Source: Nematostella vectensis (lineage: Eukaryota; Cnidaria; Anthozoa; Actiniaria; Edwardsiidae). Taken from it: a stretch of 64,000 nucleotides of DNA. A program made the position numbers and the translations under genes. This document shows, in pieces, positions 13,868-27,400 of this stretch. How positions within the stretch are numbered: the first letter of the stretch is position 1; each line of letters opens with the position of its first letter. The stretch spans positions 8,914,001 to 8,978,000 of the forward strand of contig NC_064034.1 of NCBI RefSeq assembly GCF_932526225.1, given 5' to 3'. The notes under the pieces are model-generated. The model searched no databases, had not been told where the DNA came from, and worked only from the letters and a program-made list of their open reading frames with translations.

Positions 13868-13873
13868 AATAAA
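13868..13873 (+). terminator. Candidate poly(A) signal of the RhoGAP gene
   Basis: AATAAA lies 161 bp after the stop codon, in an AT-rich stretch and ahead of the minisatellite. It is a plausible 3' end; nothing else nearby competes. Confidence 0.5.
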
Positions 13874-14067
13874 TATAAATATAAATTTAGCCATATTCAC
13901 CTTGTCCTTTGATTTATATGATTTGTCAACGTGATTCCACCATTATTCTCGTGACATTCTGCTAACTGTACTTGAACCGTAAATTAGTGGAATCTTTCGC
14001 TTACTCGAAATGAACCCCTTTCCGTATTCCGTGTTTTTAGTGTTTTTCTATTTACTTCCCCCTCCAT

Positions 14068-16884
14068 ACCGAAACTCCTGATAACTTATCCATGTATTTA
14101 CAGGACTAAAAGGCACCTCGGTAACCCAAACTCCTGATAACTTATCCATGGATTTACAGGACTAAAAGGCACCTCGGTAACCCAAACTCCTTATAACTTA
14201 TCCATGGATTTACAGGACTTAAAGGCACCTCGGTAACCCAAACTCCTGATAACTTATCCATGGATTTACAGGACTAAAAGGCACCTCGGTACCCAAACTC
14301 CTGATAACTTATCCATGGATTTACAGGACTAAAAGGCACCTCGGTAACCCAAACTCCTGATAACTTATCCATGGATTTGCAGGACTAAAATGCACCTCGG
14401 TAACCCAAACTCCTGATAACTTATCATGTATTTACAGGACTAAAAGGCACCTCGGTAACCCAAACTCCTGATAACTTATCCATGGATTTACAGGACTAAA
14501 AGGCACCTCGGTAACCCAAACTCCTGATGACCTATCCATGTATGTACAGGACTAAAATGCACCTCGATTACTCGAACTCTTGATAACTTATTCATGTATT
14601 TACAGGACTAAAAGGTACCTCGGTAACCCAAACTTCTGATAACTTATCATGTATTTACAGGACTAAAAGGCACCTCGGTAACCCAAACTCCTGATAACTT
14701 ATCATGTATTTACAGGACTAAAATGCACCTCGGTAACCCAAACTCCTGATAACTTATCATGTATTTACAGGACTAAAAGGCACCTCGGTAACCCAAACTC
14801 CTGATAACTTATCATGTATTTACAGGACTAAAAGGCACCTCGGTAACCCAAACTCCTGATGACCTATTCATGTATGCACAGGACTAAAAGGCACCTCGGT
14901 AACCAAAACTCCTGATGACCTATCCATGTATGCACAGGACTAAAAGGCACCTCGGTAACCCAAACTCCTGATAACTAATCATGTATTTACAGGACTAAAA
15001 GGCACCTCAGTAACCCAAACTCTTGATGACCTATCTTGTATTTACAGGACTAAAAGGCACCTCGGTAACCCAAACTCCTGATGACCTATCATGTATTTAC
15101 AGGACTAAGAGGCACCTCGGTAACCAACAACAACAACATCAACAACATATTTTATTAGCACCCTCTATTATACAGATATTACTTATTAAATATGAAAAGG
15201 AGAAAAATAAATAAAATTTTTATAATTGGGCACCAGCCGCATTAAGAAATAGCATAGCTAATCGAGCTTAAGCGGCTAGGTCAAGCGGAAAATTGCCTGG
15301 GTAAACAACGTGATACATCAATATAATATCAATACAAACAAAAACGAAAAAACAAACGATAATAGATGCGCGCACAAGAACAAGACACGCACAAGCAAGG
15401 GGAGGTCGATTATAGGGATCATTTATATATAGGAGAGAATCTTAAGTTTTTAAATTACAACAATAATAGAGTTAGCTTTTGTAACGATCTAAAAGAGAGC
15501 TGATCATTAGTGTCTTGAAACTGGAGCGAGATTCAGATTTATAATCATCCTGAATATCGTTCCAGATTTTTACACCAAGAAAGCGAATGTTAAATTTGCC
15601 ATAGTTTGTGCGTATCTTAGGCAGGTAATAAGTCTTCCTACTAGCAAGTCTTGTATTATATTGATGTATCCTGTTAATATTTGTGAAAAATGATTTGAAG
15701 ACAGATGGCAAATGATCTGATAACTTATCATGTATTTACAGGACTAAAAGGCACCACGGTAACCCAAACTCCTGATGACCTATCCATGTATATACAGGAC
15801 TAAAAGGCACCTCGGTAACCCAAACTCCTGATAACTTATCATGTATTTACAGGACTAAAAGGCACCTCGGTAACCCAAACTCCTCATAACTTATCATGTA
15901 TTTACAGGACTAAAAGGCACCTCGGTAACCCAAACTCCTGATGACCTATTCATGTATGCACAGGACTAAAAGGCACCTCGGTAACCAAAACTCCTGATGA
16001 CCTATCCATGTATGCACAGGACTAAAAGGCACCTCGGTAACCCAAACTCCTGATAACTAATCATGTATTTACAGGACTAAAAGGCACCTCAGTAACCCAA
16101 ACTCTTGATGACCTATCTTGTATTTACAGGACTAAAAGGCACCTCGGTAACCCAAACTCCTGATGACCTATCATGTATTTACAGGACTAAGAGGCACCTC
16201 GGTAACCCAAACTCCTGATAACTTATCATGTATTTACAGGACTAAAAGGCACCTCGGTAACCCAAACTCCTGATGACCTATCCATGTATATACAGGACTA
16301 AAAGGCACCTCGGTAACCCAAACTCCTGATAACTTATCATGTATTTACAGGACTAAAAGGCACCTCGGTAACCCAAACTCCTGATAACTTATTAATGTAA
16401 TTACAGGACTAAAAGGTACCTCGGTAACCCAAACTCCTGATAACTCATCATGTATTTACAGGACTAAAAGGTACCTCGGTAACCCAAACTCCTGATGACC
16501 TATCCATGTATGCACAGGACTAAAAGGCACCTCGATTACTCGAACTCTTGATAACTTATTCATGTATTTACAGGACTAAAAGGTATCTCGGTAACCCAAA
16601 CTCCTGATAACTCATCATGTATTTACAGGACTAAAAGGCACCTCGGTAACCCGAACTCCTGATGACCTATCCATGTATGCATAGGACTAAAAGGCACCTC
16701 GATTACTCGAACTCTTGAAAACTTATTCATGTATTTACAGGACTAAAAGGTACCTCGGTAACCCAAACTCCTGATAACTCATCATGTATTTACAGGACTA
16801 AAAGGCACCTCTGTAACCCGAACTCCTGATGACCTATCCATGTATGCATAGGACTAAAAGGCACCTCGATTACTCGAACTCTTG
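14068..16884 (+). repeat. ~55 bp minisatellite, about 40 copies, interrupted by a LINE fragment
   Basis: Units run GGTAACCCAAACTCCTGATAA, a CTTATC(C)ATG(T/G)AT piece, TTTACAGGACTAAAAGGCACC. Units are 54-56 bp with recurring variants (GATGACCTATC, GTATGCACAGG, CTCGATTACTCGAACTC). The array is split at 15127-15716 by unrelated DNA. A run of variant units at about 14861-15126 reappears in the same order at about 15943-16208 (offset about 1082 bp), so whole blocks were duplicated as well as single units. It lies in the intergenic space after the RhoGAP 3' end. Confidence 0.92.
15127..15716 (-). mobile_element. 5'-truncated LINE (jockey/CR1/L2-type) 3' fragment inside the minisatellite
   Basis: On the minus strand, 15472-15711 encodes a 79-residue end of a reverse transcriptase ORF: INRIHQYNTRLASRK, then LPKIRTNYGKFNIRFLG and VKIWNDI. 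This resembles the C-terminal tail typical of jockey/CR1-like elements (YNTR...R.NYGK....GPKIWN). About 345 bp of 3' UTR follow and it ends in a (TTG)n tail at 15127-15145 on that strand. Only the 3' end is present, as expected of target-primed reverse transcription with 5' truncation. No target-site duplication could be defined because the flanks are repetitive. Confidence 0.75.
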
Positions 16885-17819
16885 TTTAACGCTTGTCTTA
16901 CACTCCATTTTACTCAGTCATTTAAGTTGAAAGTCCCCATTGTAATTTTATTGATTCCATATCGATCCATACACTCCGCGGAGGAGGACATTTTCTCAGA
17001 TGTTTCCATCGTATTTTTTTCTGGATCTTCCCTTTATTTTTTAAAGTACAATATGTTTTTATTTGGCCTTTACTTGATCTTACTATTAAAACGCTTTGAA
17101 TAGTGTATGTACAGGAACTGTTTTGATAAAAAAATCTGTTGAACATGCGCTTTTTTGAGAAGTGCAGACGTTTTTAACACAATTTCCCTATTAATTTGCA
17201 AAATTCCATTTCGGAGTAAAAATACACACACACGCTTCAGCTAAAAATGCAATAGGAAGAATGATTTTCTTTTTTTTTATCGTTTCCTTATTTTTGTTAT
17301 GCACTAGTCAATTAAAACCCCCACCCCCATGGTCCTGGGGAAGGATGGGGGATTAGACTTTGGCCCGGTAAAAAAAAAGGGTGGGACAAAACTGCAGTCA
17401 AAAGCCCCTACCCCTCGGGATGCAAAATATAGGCAACTACCCGACAACAAGTCATCTGAAATAAGCCTTGATCTTTCAAAGCCAGTACACTCCAGCAAGA
17501 ACATTTCTCCTAATAGCTGTGAAGATAAAAGTTACCAAAAAGTAATTTATATTTATCTGACTTTAGTTATCATTCATATTCGTTTTTGAACATTTCGCCA
17601 TGCAGCTTACCACACGCTGATACATGGAATTGCTTGCTACAGAAGAGAAAGAGTCTCAAACTAGAAACTGACATGACTTTTGCAAAGTACATTTGTGATG
17701 TTATTCATTTGTCCCCAAGCCCCCATTGTGGGGACAAGTCTTACAGTCAAAATCTGTCAATTCCCCCACCCCCTCGGGACAGATTCTTTTTCAAAAGTGC
17801 TCTAGTGCTTGACTTTAAC
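16885..17819. other. Intergenic DNA, nothing recognised
   Basis: Short AT-rich ORFs on both strands have no domain character. A C/G-rich patch at about 17318-17420 (CCCCCACCCCCATGG, then a run of A and G) looks like a decayed repeat end. I see no gene. Confidence 0.5.
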
Positions 17820-19190
17820 GAACATAATTTTGGTAGTTGCGCACATTTTATTTCCATACGCACACATTTTGAACCACACATTTCCATGTCAATGTGTGAA
17901 AGTTTATTTCAGTGCTGTTTCTTGTCTTTAAAATAGTGGTGCGGGCTGGAATATTTTTAGGTAAATAAAATTGTTCCCTGCGCACACTTTTTGAGAAGCG
18001 CACACACTTTATATGTGAAATCTCTTTGAGCTTGCGAAATCTCAATTCGGTATTGATAGCACACAAAGTAACTAAAAGGCTAAAAGAAGTCATGGTGAAT
18101 AAATGATTATTGCTGTCCTTTGTAATATTGACACTAAAATATAGTTTGACATTAAACATACATATTTTTGGTACCTGCGCAGTTTTTTTTTTGACAAACG
18201 CACACATTTTAAACGCACATTTACACGTAAATGTTTGAAATTCTATTTCAGTACATAGGAACGACTAAGTAAAAAAGAAACCAACTTTAATGATCGCACT
18301 GTTTTTTTTTTTTTTACTTTAAAATAGTGGTGCGGACTGGAATATAATTTACGGGTAAATAAAATTGTGAACCAATAAAATTGTGTCTGTACCTACGCAC
18401 ACTGTTTGAGAAGCGCACACACTTTACACTCAATTTCCCTTTGAACTTGTGAAAGCTCATTTCGGTATTTAAAGCAAACAATTTAACTAAATATAAAATA
18501 GAAGTCATGCTAAATAAAAGAATATTGTTTTCCTTTGAAATATTGACATTAAAATATAGCTTGACATTAAAACGAACACAATTTGGTCTGCGCACACGTT
18601 TTGACAAACGCACACATTTTAAACGCACATTTACAGTTTTTTTTCCATTGCATCAGAACGACAAACGTCGAAAAGAAAACTACGAAAATCATATGACCTA
18701 AATGATCGCACTGTTTATTTTTTTCTTTAAAAATGTGGTGCGGACTGGAAAATGTTTTTAGGTAAATTTAATTGTTTTCTGTGCACTCACTTTGAGAAGC
18801 GCACACAGTTTGTGTGCGTATTCCCTTTGAACTTGCGGTTATTTCGGAAGAAAAAGCACACAATTTACATTCGCATTTCCCTGCACCCCCCCCCCCCCCC
18901 CCATCCCCACTGTGAACATGCCTGATTTCGTTATAGAACTATGGGAGAATAAATGACCTTTTCATATTGACACTAGAAACTAGGGAGCTGGACGTTTGGT
19001 TAGGGCGCATATATTTTGATAAACGCACACATTTTAAACAAACATTACCATTCGAATGTGAAAAAGTTTATTTGCAGTACGAAATAAAGTTATGTAAATA
19101 ACTCTCAAAATCTCTGTAATAATTCTCAAAAATAGTGGTGTACCTTTTTGGTAAACATAATTGTTTAAAGTGAATGAAGCTCATTTTGAT
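17820..19190 (+). repeat. About four degenerate tandem copies of a ~400 bp repeat
   Basis: The anchor TAGTGGTGCGGACTGGAAT recurs near 17935, 18325, 18735 and, more decayed, 19133. Each is followed by GGTAAATAAAATTGTT, TTTGAGAAGCGCACACACTTT, CTAAATAAA-type text and then CGCACACATTTTAAACGCAC. Spacing is about 390-410 bp. No ORF is kept between copies. Confidence 0.8.
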
Positions 19191-20061
19191 GTGGGATCAT
19201 GTCATGTTTTGTTAAAAGAATCGGCAAAGCATGCCAATTTGCAGCAGAATAATAGGAATCACACAAATTGTGCTTTAACATAAAAAACAACATCAAACAA
19301 CCTCCGACTCCTAGAATAAATAAATTGAGTGGTTTGACATTAAGTTAAATCTTGCCCAAATCTGGGTGATTCAGCATTAAACCTGGGTGACTCTTACAAT
19401 CACCTTTCGTAAAGAAAAGTGCAGTTCCTCTTCTATGGTTGGATTTTGTGATGATAGGCCCAGTCATCTTGTCACTCCTTGCCTCTGTGGGCAAACCAAG
19501 GAGCATGAAAACTACTTTTTTTCTCCAGAGGCTGGCCATGTCTTCTGTTATCTGCAGGTTTGTGGGATGGAAAGTCCAGGGGATTCCATCCTTTCCCAAG
19601 AAAATACCAGAAACCCTAACCATGATAAACATGCAAATAAAAATAATAAAAAAATCCAGGATTTATTATAATCAGATTCATAATTTTACATTTTTCAGTC
19701 ATGCCAATAGAAGGAAAGGAGGATCGATCATTTTTTTACAAACCAATTATTTTTCAATAAAAAGTCCTCCTTTAAATATTTCAATAAACACTTTGTTTGA
19801 TTTTCGAATTTACACAATCTAATTACTTTTTAGCTTAAATATACAATCAATAAAAAATGTGGTGCTATAAAAACAATAAATATTTCATTGTCATTGTCTT
19901 TGAAGTGGATCTATAAAAGTGATTTAGCTTATTTAGTGAAACAGTAGGTGGTATCCTATGCTTTTTTCCTTTTTCTGTTTACCACTCTCTAGCTATGCTC
20001 TTACTACCATAGCTAAGCATACATGAACAAGGTTTTGCCACTCTACACTATAGCATCCAGT
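19191..20061. other. Intergenic DNA downstream of MIIP
   Basis: AT-rich, no gene recognised. The part next to 20062 must hold the MIIP 3' UTR (minus strand); no clear poly(A) hexamer was found on that strand close to the stop. Confidence 0.4.
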
Positions 20062-23000
20062 CTAGTATGCTGGATAGGGTGTGGTGTGAGGGCGTGTAGA
20101 AGGGCCTCTCTCTTTGTCCAGCACTTGTAATCCATAGCGCATCAAAGCGCTGTGTTCTAACAACTCTTGTGTACTGTGCTGAGATGGGGGAGAAAATCTT
20201 CCAATTCTTGAAGCATCCTGTTGTGAAAAAATAAATAATTAAACTGTGAATAAATGTGAATGCAAAAATACACTAAAATAAAACATCAATTAATCAATGG
20301 CTTTAAATTTGTGTTAAAAAAGTGATGATCTGGGGTCTGTTGCACATGCCACCAGCACAACACTAGTTCCTATAAGCTGGACATGATACTTTTTGCATAA
20401 GGCTTTAAAAACTAGAGACTTTTTGATACTCTACCACAGCTCAATAATTATCTTTAGCATAGTCATTTTTTTCTTGCCTGTACTTAGAAAAATGACAGAT
20501 ATTATGATAAAATTTCAATAAATTTACATTATAATTTTCAAAATTCAAAACTCAGAGTTCCCTAAGAACCTTGTCTATAATCTAAAGTACTATATAGCAT
20601 TGATTTCAGCTGTTGGGGTGTAACCTCCTAAAGCAAGGGTTTAAAGTCTTACCAGGGTTGCTCTGGAATGGTGCAGTGATGCCTTTAAGTCTAGCGATGA
20701 CTGAGGTGGAACTACTGCCGGCTTTGAGCTTTCCCATCCAGCAAGACAGTGTGAGGATAGCCCTATTGTGTCCGTTGGGTCAAAGCTGACACGCCTGTGG
20801 GGCTTGATCTTGTATGGCGACTGCAAGGTTGAACGAGGAACGCTCACTCTAAAACCAATAAGAGGAAACTCAATATAATAACTAAAAAGAGAAACAGTAT
20901 ACAGGAAATGCACAGAGATGTGTACAGAAGGATACACATTGTAAGCTTAATGGAAGGCTATACTTAAAGAGCTGTTGCCAACCACATCTTTGTAATTTTT
21001 TTTTCAGACAGAATGTGAAAAAAATACTTTATTCACCAAATTCAATCCAAAATATTACATTCGCTTCGCAAAATGAGCCAAAGGAAATGAATGTTTTTTC
21101 ACACTTGGTACTTTGCTAGGATTACAAAAGTCATTGAGTGAGTGTACACACCACAAAGGCTCTATTAAACTCCCAAGATTCGAACAAGTCCCTCCATCTA
21201 TTTTAAAAGTCCCCTTTCCTCCATCTTGAAGACAGGACAGTGACCAACCTGACATAGCTGCCTTCACTCTCATACTCCGGCTTTGGTTGTGACTTGCAGA
21301 CACTGCAAGCCACGTCAGGCTCATGCACACGTTCTGCAAACAGTCGCTCATTCAGTCGATATGTGTTTGCACCTAGAACAGATTTCATTGACTAAATTAA
21401 AAGGATCTTGTTTTGGGTGCCAAAATGTTGGAGATAAAGCAAAGAAATAATATCTCATTCTGTGCATTTTGCAAGAGACTTGTATTTTGAGGGAACACCA
21501 TTTTTCTTCCTTACCCTCCTGCGCCAAGGCTGGTCATACCTAGGCCCCTTTTCTAGTCCAAGGGAAGAGCCTTAACTAATACCCCACCCCTAAAGATGGT
21601 CACACCCAACCCCGCTCTACTAGTCTAATGGGGTATGGATTGATTAGTGCCTCAAGTCTCTCAGTGCCTTTATGGCTCACAGCCTTCCTATGCTAAGTCA
21701 AGCCAAAATCCAAAAGAAAAGAAGAATTCTTATAAAGAAATAAAAATATTATTCAGTGCACCCATTATCTTATCATTGAATGCCATCTCTTTGGGGTATA
21801 ACCAGAATTTCCTGTCGAGCAATATGCAAATTGTTGGTAGCAGTAGAGAATGTGTGCCCCTTTTACCTGCGGCTAGCTACATACACTTGATAAACATATG
21901 CTACTGAATGTGTGCTCCTTTTACCGACGGCTAGCTACATACACTTGATAAGCATATGCTACTTACAAGTGTACACTTCTTTTTCCTCTTCAAATTCTTC
22001 ATTAATTTTCCTTGGAGTGGTTCGATATGGTGTCAGCAAAGAACTGAAAATAAAGGTTTCCAGACCCTACTAATAACTATGTTTCTAGATTAATTGGGAT
22101 AACAAAATCATTGTACAGTTCTTACAGCCCCTCATCCTTACACCTACAACCTGACAGACACTTCATATTCTTAGCGATAAATAAAATATAAAAATCATAC
22201 AGCCCATCTAAAAAAAGAATCCTCCATTACTCTCTTGTCCAACCCACTCAGGGAGTGAATGATTGATAAATCGGGCTGCTGCAGTGTATAAATAGAAATA
22301 AGAACTACCCCTCTCTCCACTTAAACACACCTCACAACAGTAAAAATATTATTATGGGTGATATGACGATAAGAGTTAGACATCTTACTCAGGCAGAGCT
22401 TGGCTGAAGCAGTCTTGTTTGTTTACACGCCTGAATTCTTTCAAGTCGTCAAAAAAATCATCATGCTTCTCTGCAAGGTATGACTCATTATCAAGTATAC
22501 CAGCAATCCAATCATAGCCGAGCAGTGACCGTCTGTTCAGGTCATCATCAATGTTGTCTCGCTCTTTATCAAATGACGTCTGAAAGCTGACACGAAGGCC
22601 TTTCTTGGGGGTCTAGAGGGATAAGGAAATCTTTTTAATAAACAAGGGGCAAATAAATCTATTAAAAATAAAAACAGCCAAAATATGTTGAATATATTCA
22701 AACTTGTGTCCATTTGACTATTTCAAATATATTGTGTGTGGCTGACATTTAAAATATATATATTTTTTGAAACTTTTTAAAACTAGTTTTACTATGCCAA
22801 ATGTTACTTCACATCACTAAAAGGCTGTAAAAACTGCAACAATTACTTCATGATGGTTTTAGCTGAGGGACAAACTGTTTGATATGTGAGAGACTCAAGC
22901 AAATCTTGGCAATAATGCTCAGGGAAAATCCGGAGAGATTCAAACAGGAGAAAAATATTCCCTGTCATTTATCAAATGGTTTGCATAAAGGGCAGGAAAA

Positions 23001-23634
23001 CTTGCTGTGTTCGCGTTTGTTTACTCTTGTAACCGACTTTTACTAATTAACAAGTTTGGATTTGAGATTGAATTTGCATTTGGTAGAATCTCAAAAATCT
23101 AGCAACAACAATAACAAAAAAAAACAGGAAACATAACATGATACACCACCGCCAAGATAGTATCGGAAACCAAAACAAAGCTTTAAAGAAGCAATAATCA
23201 AAGAACATAGTCCTTTGAATTAATTTTAAATTGCGTTACTTACTAAATACCTTTTTAGCGCGGTTAGCAGGGGTCAGCAAGATGGAGGCAGACGGCGTCT
23301 TGTCCAATCCTAGATCTTTTCTGTTTCTTCTATCATTGCCGGTCTCACGAAGAGCGTCTTTAAAGCTTTTAGGCGTCGAACTACTTGTTTTACTATAAGC
23401 TGCCATCGAATCAATTTTTCTCACGGCTACGGGGGTACGATCTAAACCGCGGACTGTAAAACTGGAATCTGCACTGAAGCTACGGGTATAGTCTTTCGGC
23501 TTGTAGCTCATATCGTTAAGTATTGATCTAACCTTCTCCTGATTTTCCTGTAAGCTTCTTAGGAGCGCATTATTCACTGATCGAAGCCGCGAATGTGGAC
23601 TCGGTCCTGTGTTTACTCTCGAACCGGCCGCCAT
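20062..23634 (-). CDS. MIIP: Migration and invasion inhibitory protein (MIIP) orthologue
   Basis: Six exons on the minus strand: 23251-23634, 22389-22612, 21967-22043, 21249-21372, 20653-20848, 20062-20217. They join in frame to 386 residues, close to the 388 of human MIIP as I recall it. Diagnostic blocks are LLGYDWIAGILDNESYLAEK followed by KEFRRVNK; YRLNERLF with two Cys-x2-Cys-like cysteines (CSVCK); and the conserved C-terminal HRRVSFDPTDTIGL then SSHCLAGWE. In mammals MIIP restrains cell migration and mitotic progression through protein partners such as IGFBP2, CDC20 and HDAC6; the role in this organism is inferred. The start is the ATG at 23634 in a CpG-rich ATGGCGGCC context. The N-terminal third is Ser/Arg-rich and probably disordered. 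Its downstream end faces the RhoGAP side; the coiled-coil gene on the same strand ends 770 bp upstream of it. Confidence 0.9.
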
Positions 23635-24403
23635 TTTTTCAAATGAAAACTTGGATCACGTGATACTACAAGCTGCCGCTAACCGAGCACAGGCAACCCA
23701 AAAAGGTGATACATAAAAGGTGCTCCGCTTCTTCTAATAAAAATATCGACCTCAGAGCCACTTTGGGAGGGTGGTATTGGGGCGAGAAGTGGTTTGCTAT
23801 TGTTTTCATCACCCGGTGGGATTGAGAACGAAGGATTTTAGCAAGCTGGCACCCTGAAACAAGTATGGTGTTTGGAAATTAAAAATAAGTTGTATATAGC
23901 CTCTTTCTCCCATGTTGTTCTTTCTTTGAGTACTGCCCCATCCAATGAAATATCACTGTATCTCAGTTCATCTAGACCCTCCTTTAGCGAACTTAAAGAA
24001 AAACAGGTCCGTTATGCCCGCGCGGTCCTAGGTCTGGGGATGTGGCGTGAAAATCCAATGGCGCCTGTGGTGACCTGGGACTGCGCGGGTAACACGGACG
24101 TATTTTTCTCTTATTTTTACTTAAGTTCGCCAAAGGAGGGACTGGAAGCAGTCTATAGTTTATCCGAAAACTACTAACAAAATAGGAAAAAAAAATTCTA
24201 CGGAGATAGTAAATAACAATTTTAATGTTGATATGACTATTTACATATACGATGAAACAAAAGGAATGGGCGCAAGACCTCAGGGGGTATACCCCGCTCG
24301 ACCGCAAAAAAGCCGCTCTCCGCCCCCTAGTACAGTATACTAGCTCAATGACATTTTGAAAAAACAACTAACTATATACAATAGCCTGGATGAGACATCC
24401 ACA
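23635..24403. other. Short intergenic region: MIIP promoter side and 3' end of the coiled-coil gene
   Basis: Contains the 5' flank of MIIP (minus strand) and the 3' UTR of the gene at 24404-30560 (minus strand). A GC-rich patch at 24010-24090 may be promoter related. The ORFs here have no recognisable features. Confidence 0.4.
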
Positions 24404-27400
24404 CTAGTCGATCTTCCATTTTCTGGGTTGCTGACCGGCGCGAAATTCCCCAGATCCAAGGAGACGAACAGGAGGCTTATAATCTAATAGTGCGTTCAAG
24501 CTGAGCGGTTGCCACGATTTTCCAGCCATTTTCTTAGATTTTCCGTCCTCGCGCGCGGTTACAGGAGCCGACACAGTTCCCCGTATATTGTTCCCGATAC
24601 TCTTCGCGAGTGTGGTTGTTTCTGTTTTTGGCGCGGGTTGTTTGGATGCTATTCCGGGAGCGTGGTGTCTGGCACTGAACCCGCCTTTGCACGTCGCCAT
24701 TTCTTCCGTGAGGAAAGTGATCTTTTCGCCATCGAGGACATATGGTTGTTCCACAAAACACTCTTCTTCCTCTACGTTTGGAAGGAACGGGGGCCACGTT
24801 TCGAAATCGGACAACGACAAGACAGCAGGAAGAGCCTAGAGATAAAAGAAATCACTACCATACATTTACAAGGAATGTGTATTACATTTACATTGAAGCC
24901 AAACAATTGTCTATATGAGGTTATTCAGTAGTTTTAATAGCATTCATATCAACCGGGACTCTTTACCCGGTTGTAGAGAATAGCTGTAGCAGACCTCGAA
25001 TTATTGGGGGAGGGGGGGACACGATACAGACACATTAAGAATACAATAAGGGGGGAACAGCCACGCCCCTTCTGGTCATCTCCTTATAATTTTTTTTAAA
25101 TATGGGGGGGGAGGGGCCCCCTGCTACGGCCCTGAGTGTATGCTGTAGTGTAGGCTTAAATTCAGCTAAGAATAAATGCTTTCCAACGTAACAACTTGCA
25201 GTTGGAAAGCGTTTTCATTACGGTCCTGAGTATGGGTTATCACATTACGTGATCTTTTGTGTAAATATAACAACTATTTTTTATTTTGTAAGATTACGTA
25301 ACTACTTTAGCACTACATATCCTATATATTCGATAGAGATATGATAATTATTTCCTCTCGCATGTTGGACGCTAGTACCACTGTGTAACCAAACTTCATG
25401 GTATATTAGATTAAGGCCTTAATTCTCGAGGCTATATAATCAACGCATTCGATTGAGGAATACGTTCCCGGGTTTTTTGCCTATAGGGTTTTATCCAGGT
25501 TTTCGTATCGGACGTGTGAATTTTAAGTTGTATTTTCATAAGATTATTGATATTTTTGAATTGTGTAATTGCACTTGCACTTAAGTAATTGTGTAAGTGC
25601 ACTTACTGCAAGTAATATGTTAGGTATTATAATTTTTAAGTTAAGAATATTTCCTGCATTGTATTTATATACCACGTTTGATTTCTAATAAAACGTGAAG
25701 TGGTACCAGTTCGCAGGCACCCAGCACGAGTCACACACATATGGTGTTCTGTTGTTTTTTGCGCCTTAGCGTGCGGCTACCGAAGGGTAGTAATGAACAA
25801 GCTGAAACCTTTCGGAGAATAGTCAATCCGCAAGTCACGATGTCATAGACTAAAGGCTAGTAACTTCTTTTTTAAACGGGAAATGACACAAGACTAAGTA
25901 CCTTTCGCGGCTGTATCTGATTAGGGTTGTATCGGGGAGGGCGAACAGTGCCCTCGTTTGCATCCGCTGACTCCATATTCTTGAACAGCAGGCGCGTTTT
26001 ATCCTTGTTCATATGCGCCACGCGATACATGAGGTCAAGGCGATGGAGCGCGAAGTGGATGTCTTTGATGAGATGGCTTTCGCTCAGCTGGTCCTCTGGG
26101 ATCTAACAAAGATTAGAAAGTAATAATAATATATAATCAGGGCCTTCGCAGGGGATTGGGCACTAGGGTCACGTGCCCTCCCCCCAATATTTCGACAGCT
26201 CTGATATTTTTTTATCAATATCGACATACACAAGGTTGTGAAATTCTTGATTTGGAATCATGCTCTTGTATCAAGGACTCACCCTTTCTTTGTTTTTGTC
26301 TATGAAACTTCTCTCAAATACGGGGATATTTGCGTGCACGCACTCTCTCAAGAACGAGCGATAAGCGTTCTAGGACGAAAGATAAGAACATTAAATATAT
26401 ATGAGAAAATACAACGATATATAATATGAAAAACCACATTGATCTCCAAAATCAAGTAAACACAAAGAGCCAGAAATGCCTGGGTTGTGTAAAAAAAGAG
26501 TCCGTGCGTACATTTGAACACTGACCTGTTGGTAGCCACTTTCTATGGGTTCTACAGCTCCTACGATCTCGCCAGTCCCGATAGGGTGCAAGAGCACTTC
26601 AACTATTCATCGGCGAACGAACGTTTAAAACAGAATTGGCATGATAACCAGTTTATTTTGTTTCATTTACCTTTAATTCAGTTGGTATTGAATCCTCTTG
26701 TTTCTCGAGTTTCTTTTGTGACTTCCCTCGCAGCAACCCCCATAAGTCGTGCGCACCCATTCCACCTAAAAAAAAAAGTTTTTTCGCTCAACGAGACTGA
26801 GAGGGTAACAATTCATTCTTTTTGATGATGCTCCGCACTGCGAGATTCGTAATGCATTTTTCGCGGCTTGTTAACAGGCCACCAGGTTACTGTTTGAACG
26901 ACGGTACTGGCTGATTAAGCGGCTTAGTGAGTGAGTCAAAACTCAAAAGAGTGGGACCTGAATACCTAGCGCAAAGCATTAAACTTAGAGAATCACAACT
27001 ATCCTGCAGGTAAGCTACGTTTGTCTGTTTTTTTTTTTTTGTTTTCTTGGAAGTATTCATAACTTGGTTTTTGTTGATGATAAGATAAATCCTTCTATAC
27101 TGTCGCTCCCGCGGAGCCTTTCAAAGGTGACATTAGGCATATCAAATTTCACTTCAGTGTCATCCCCCCCTACAGTTTTCTTGTTCAGAAAGGGCGCTAG
27201 AAAATGGGCCATCGTTTTTTATATTTACAGATTACTTACGGTGTTTATGTACAAGCGGATCCAAACACTTTTTAGCCCCTTCACGAAAAGTCGGCTTGAG
27301 GAAAGCCTCGGCTTCTGGCCCTAACAAAGCTTGAAGTTGAACCTCCACTGACTCGTTTATAAGATCGTTAAAGTTATCCGCCAATAAGATGCTCTCGCCA

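Noticed and set aside
14068-16884. CRISPR-like or satellite-encoded peptide array
   Set aside because: No unique spacers, and unit lengths of 54-56 bp with stops in every frame.
19387-19822. Overlapping 94- and 127-codon ORFs on the plus strand
   Set aside because: No splice support, no domain character and AT-rich composition typical of the surrounding non-coding DNA.
24509-24931. 140-codon plus-strand ORF
   Set aside because: Antisense to the last exon of the coiled-coil gene, which has phase-matched splicing; the plus-strand frame has no supporting features.
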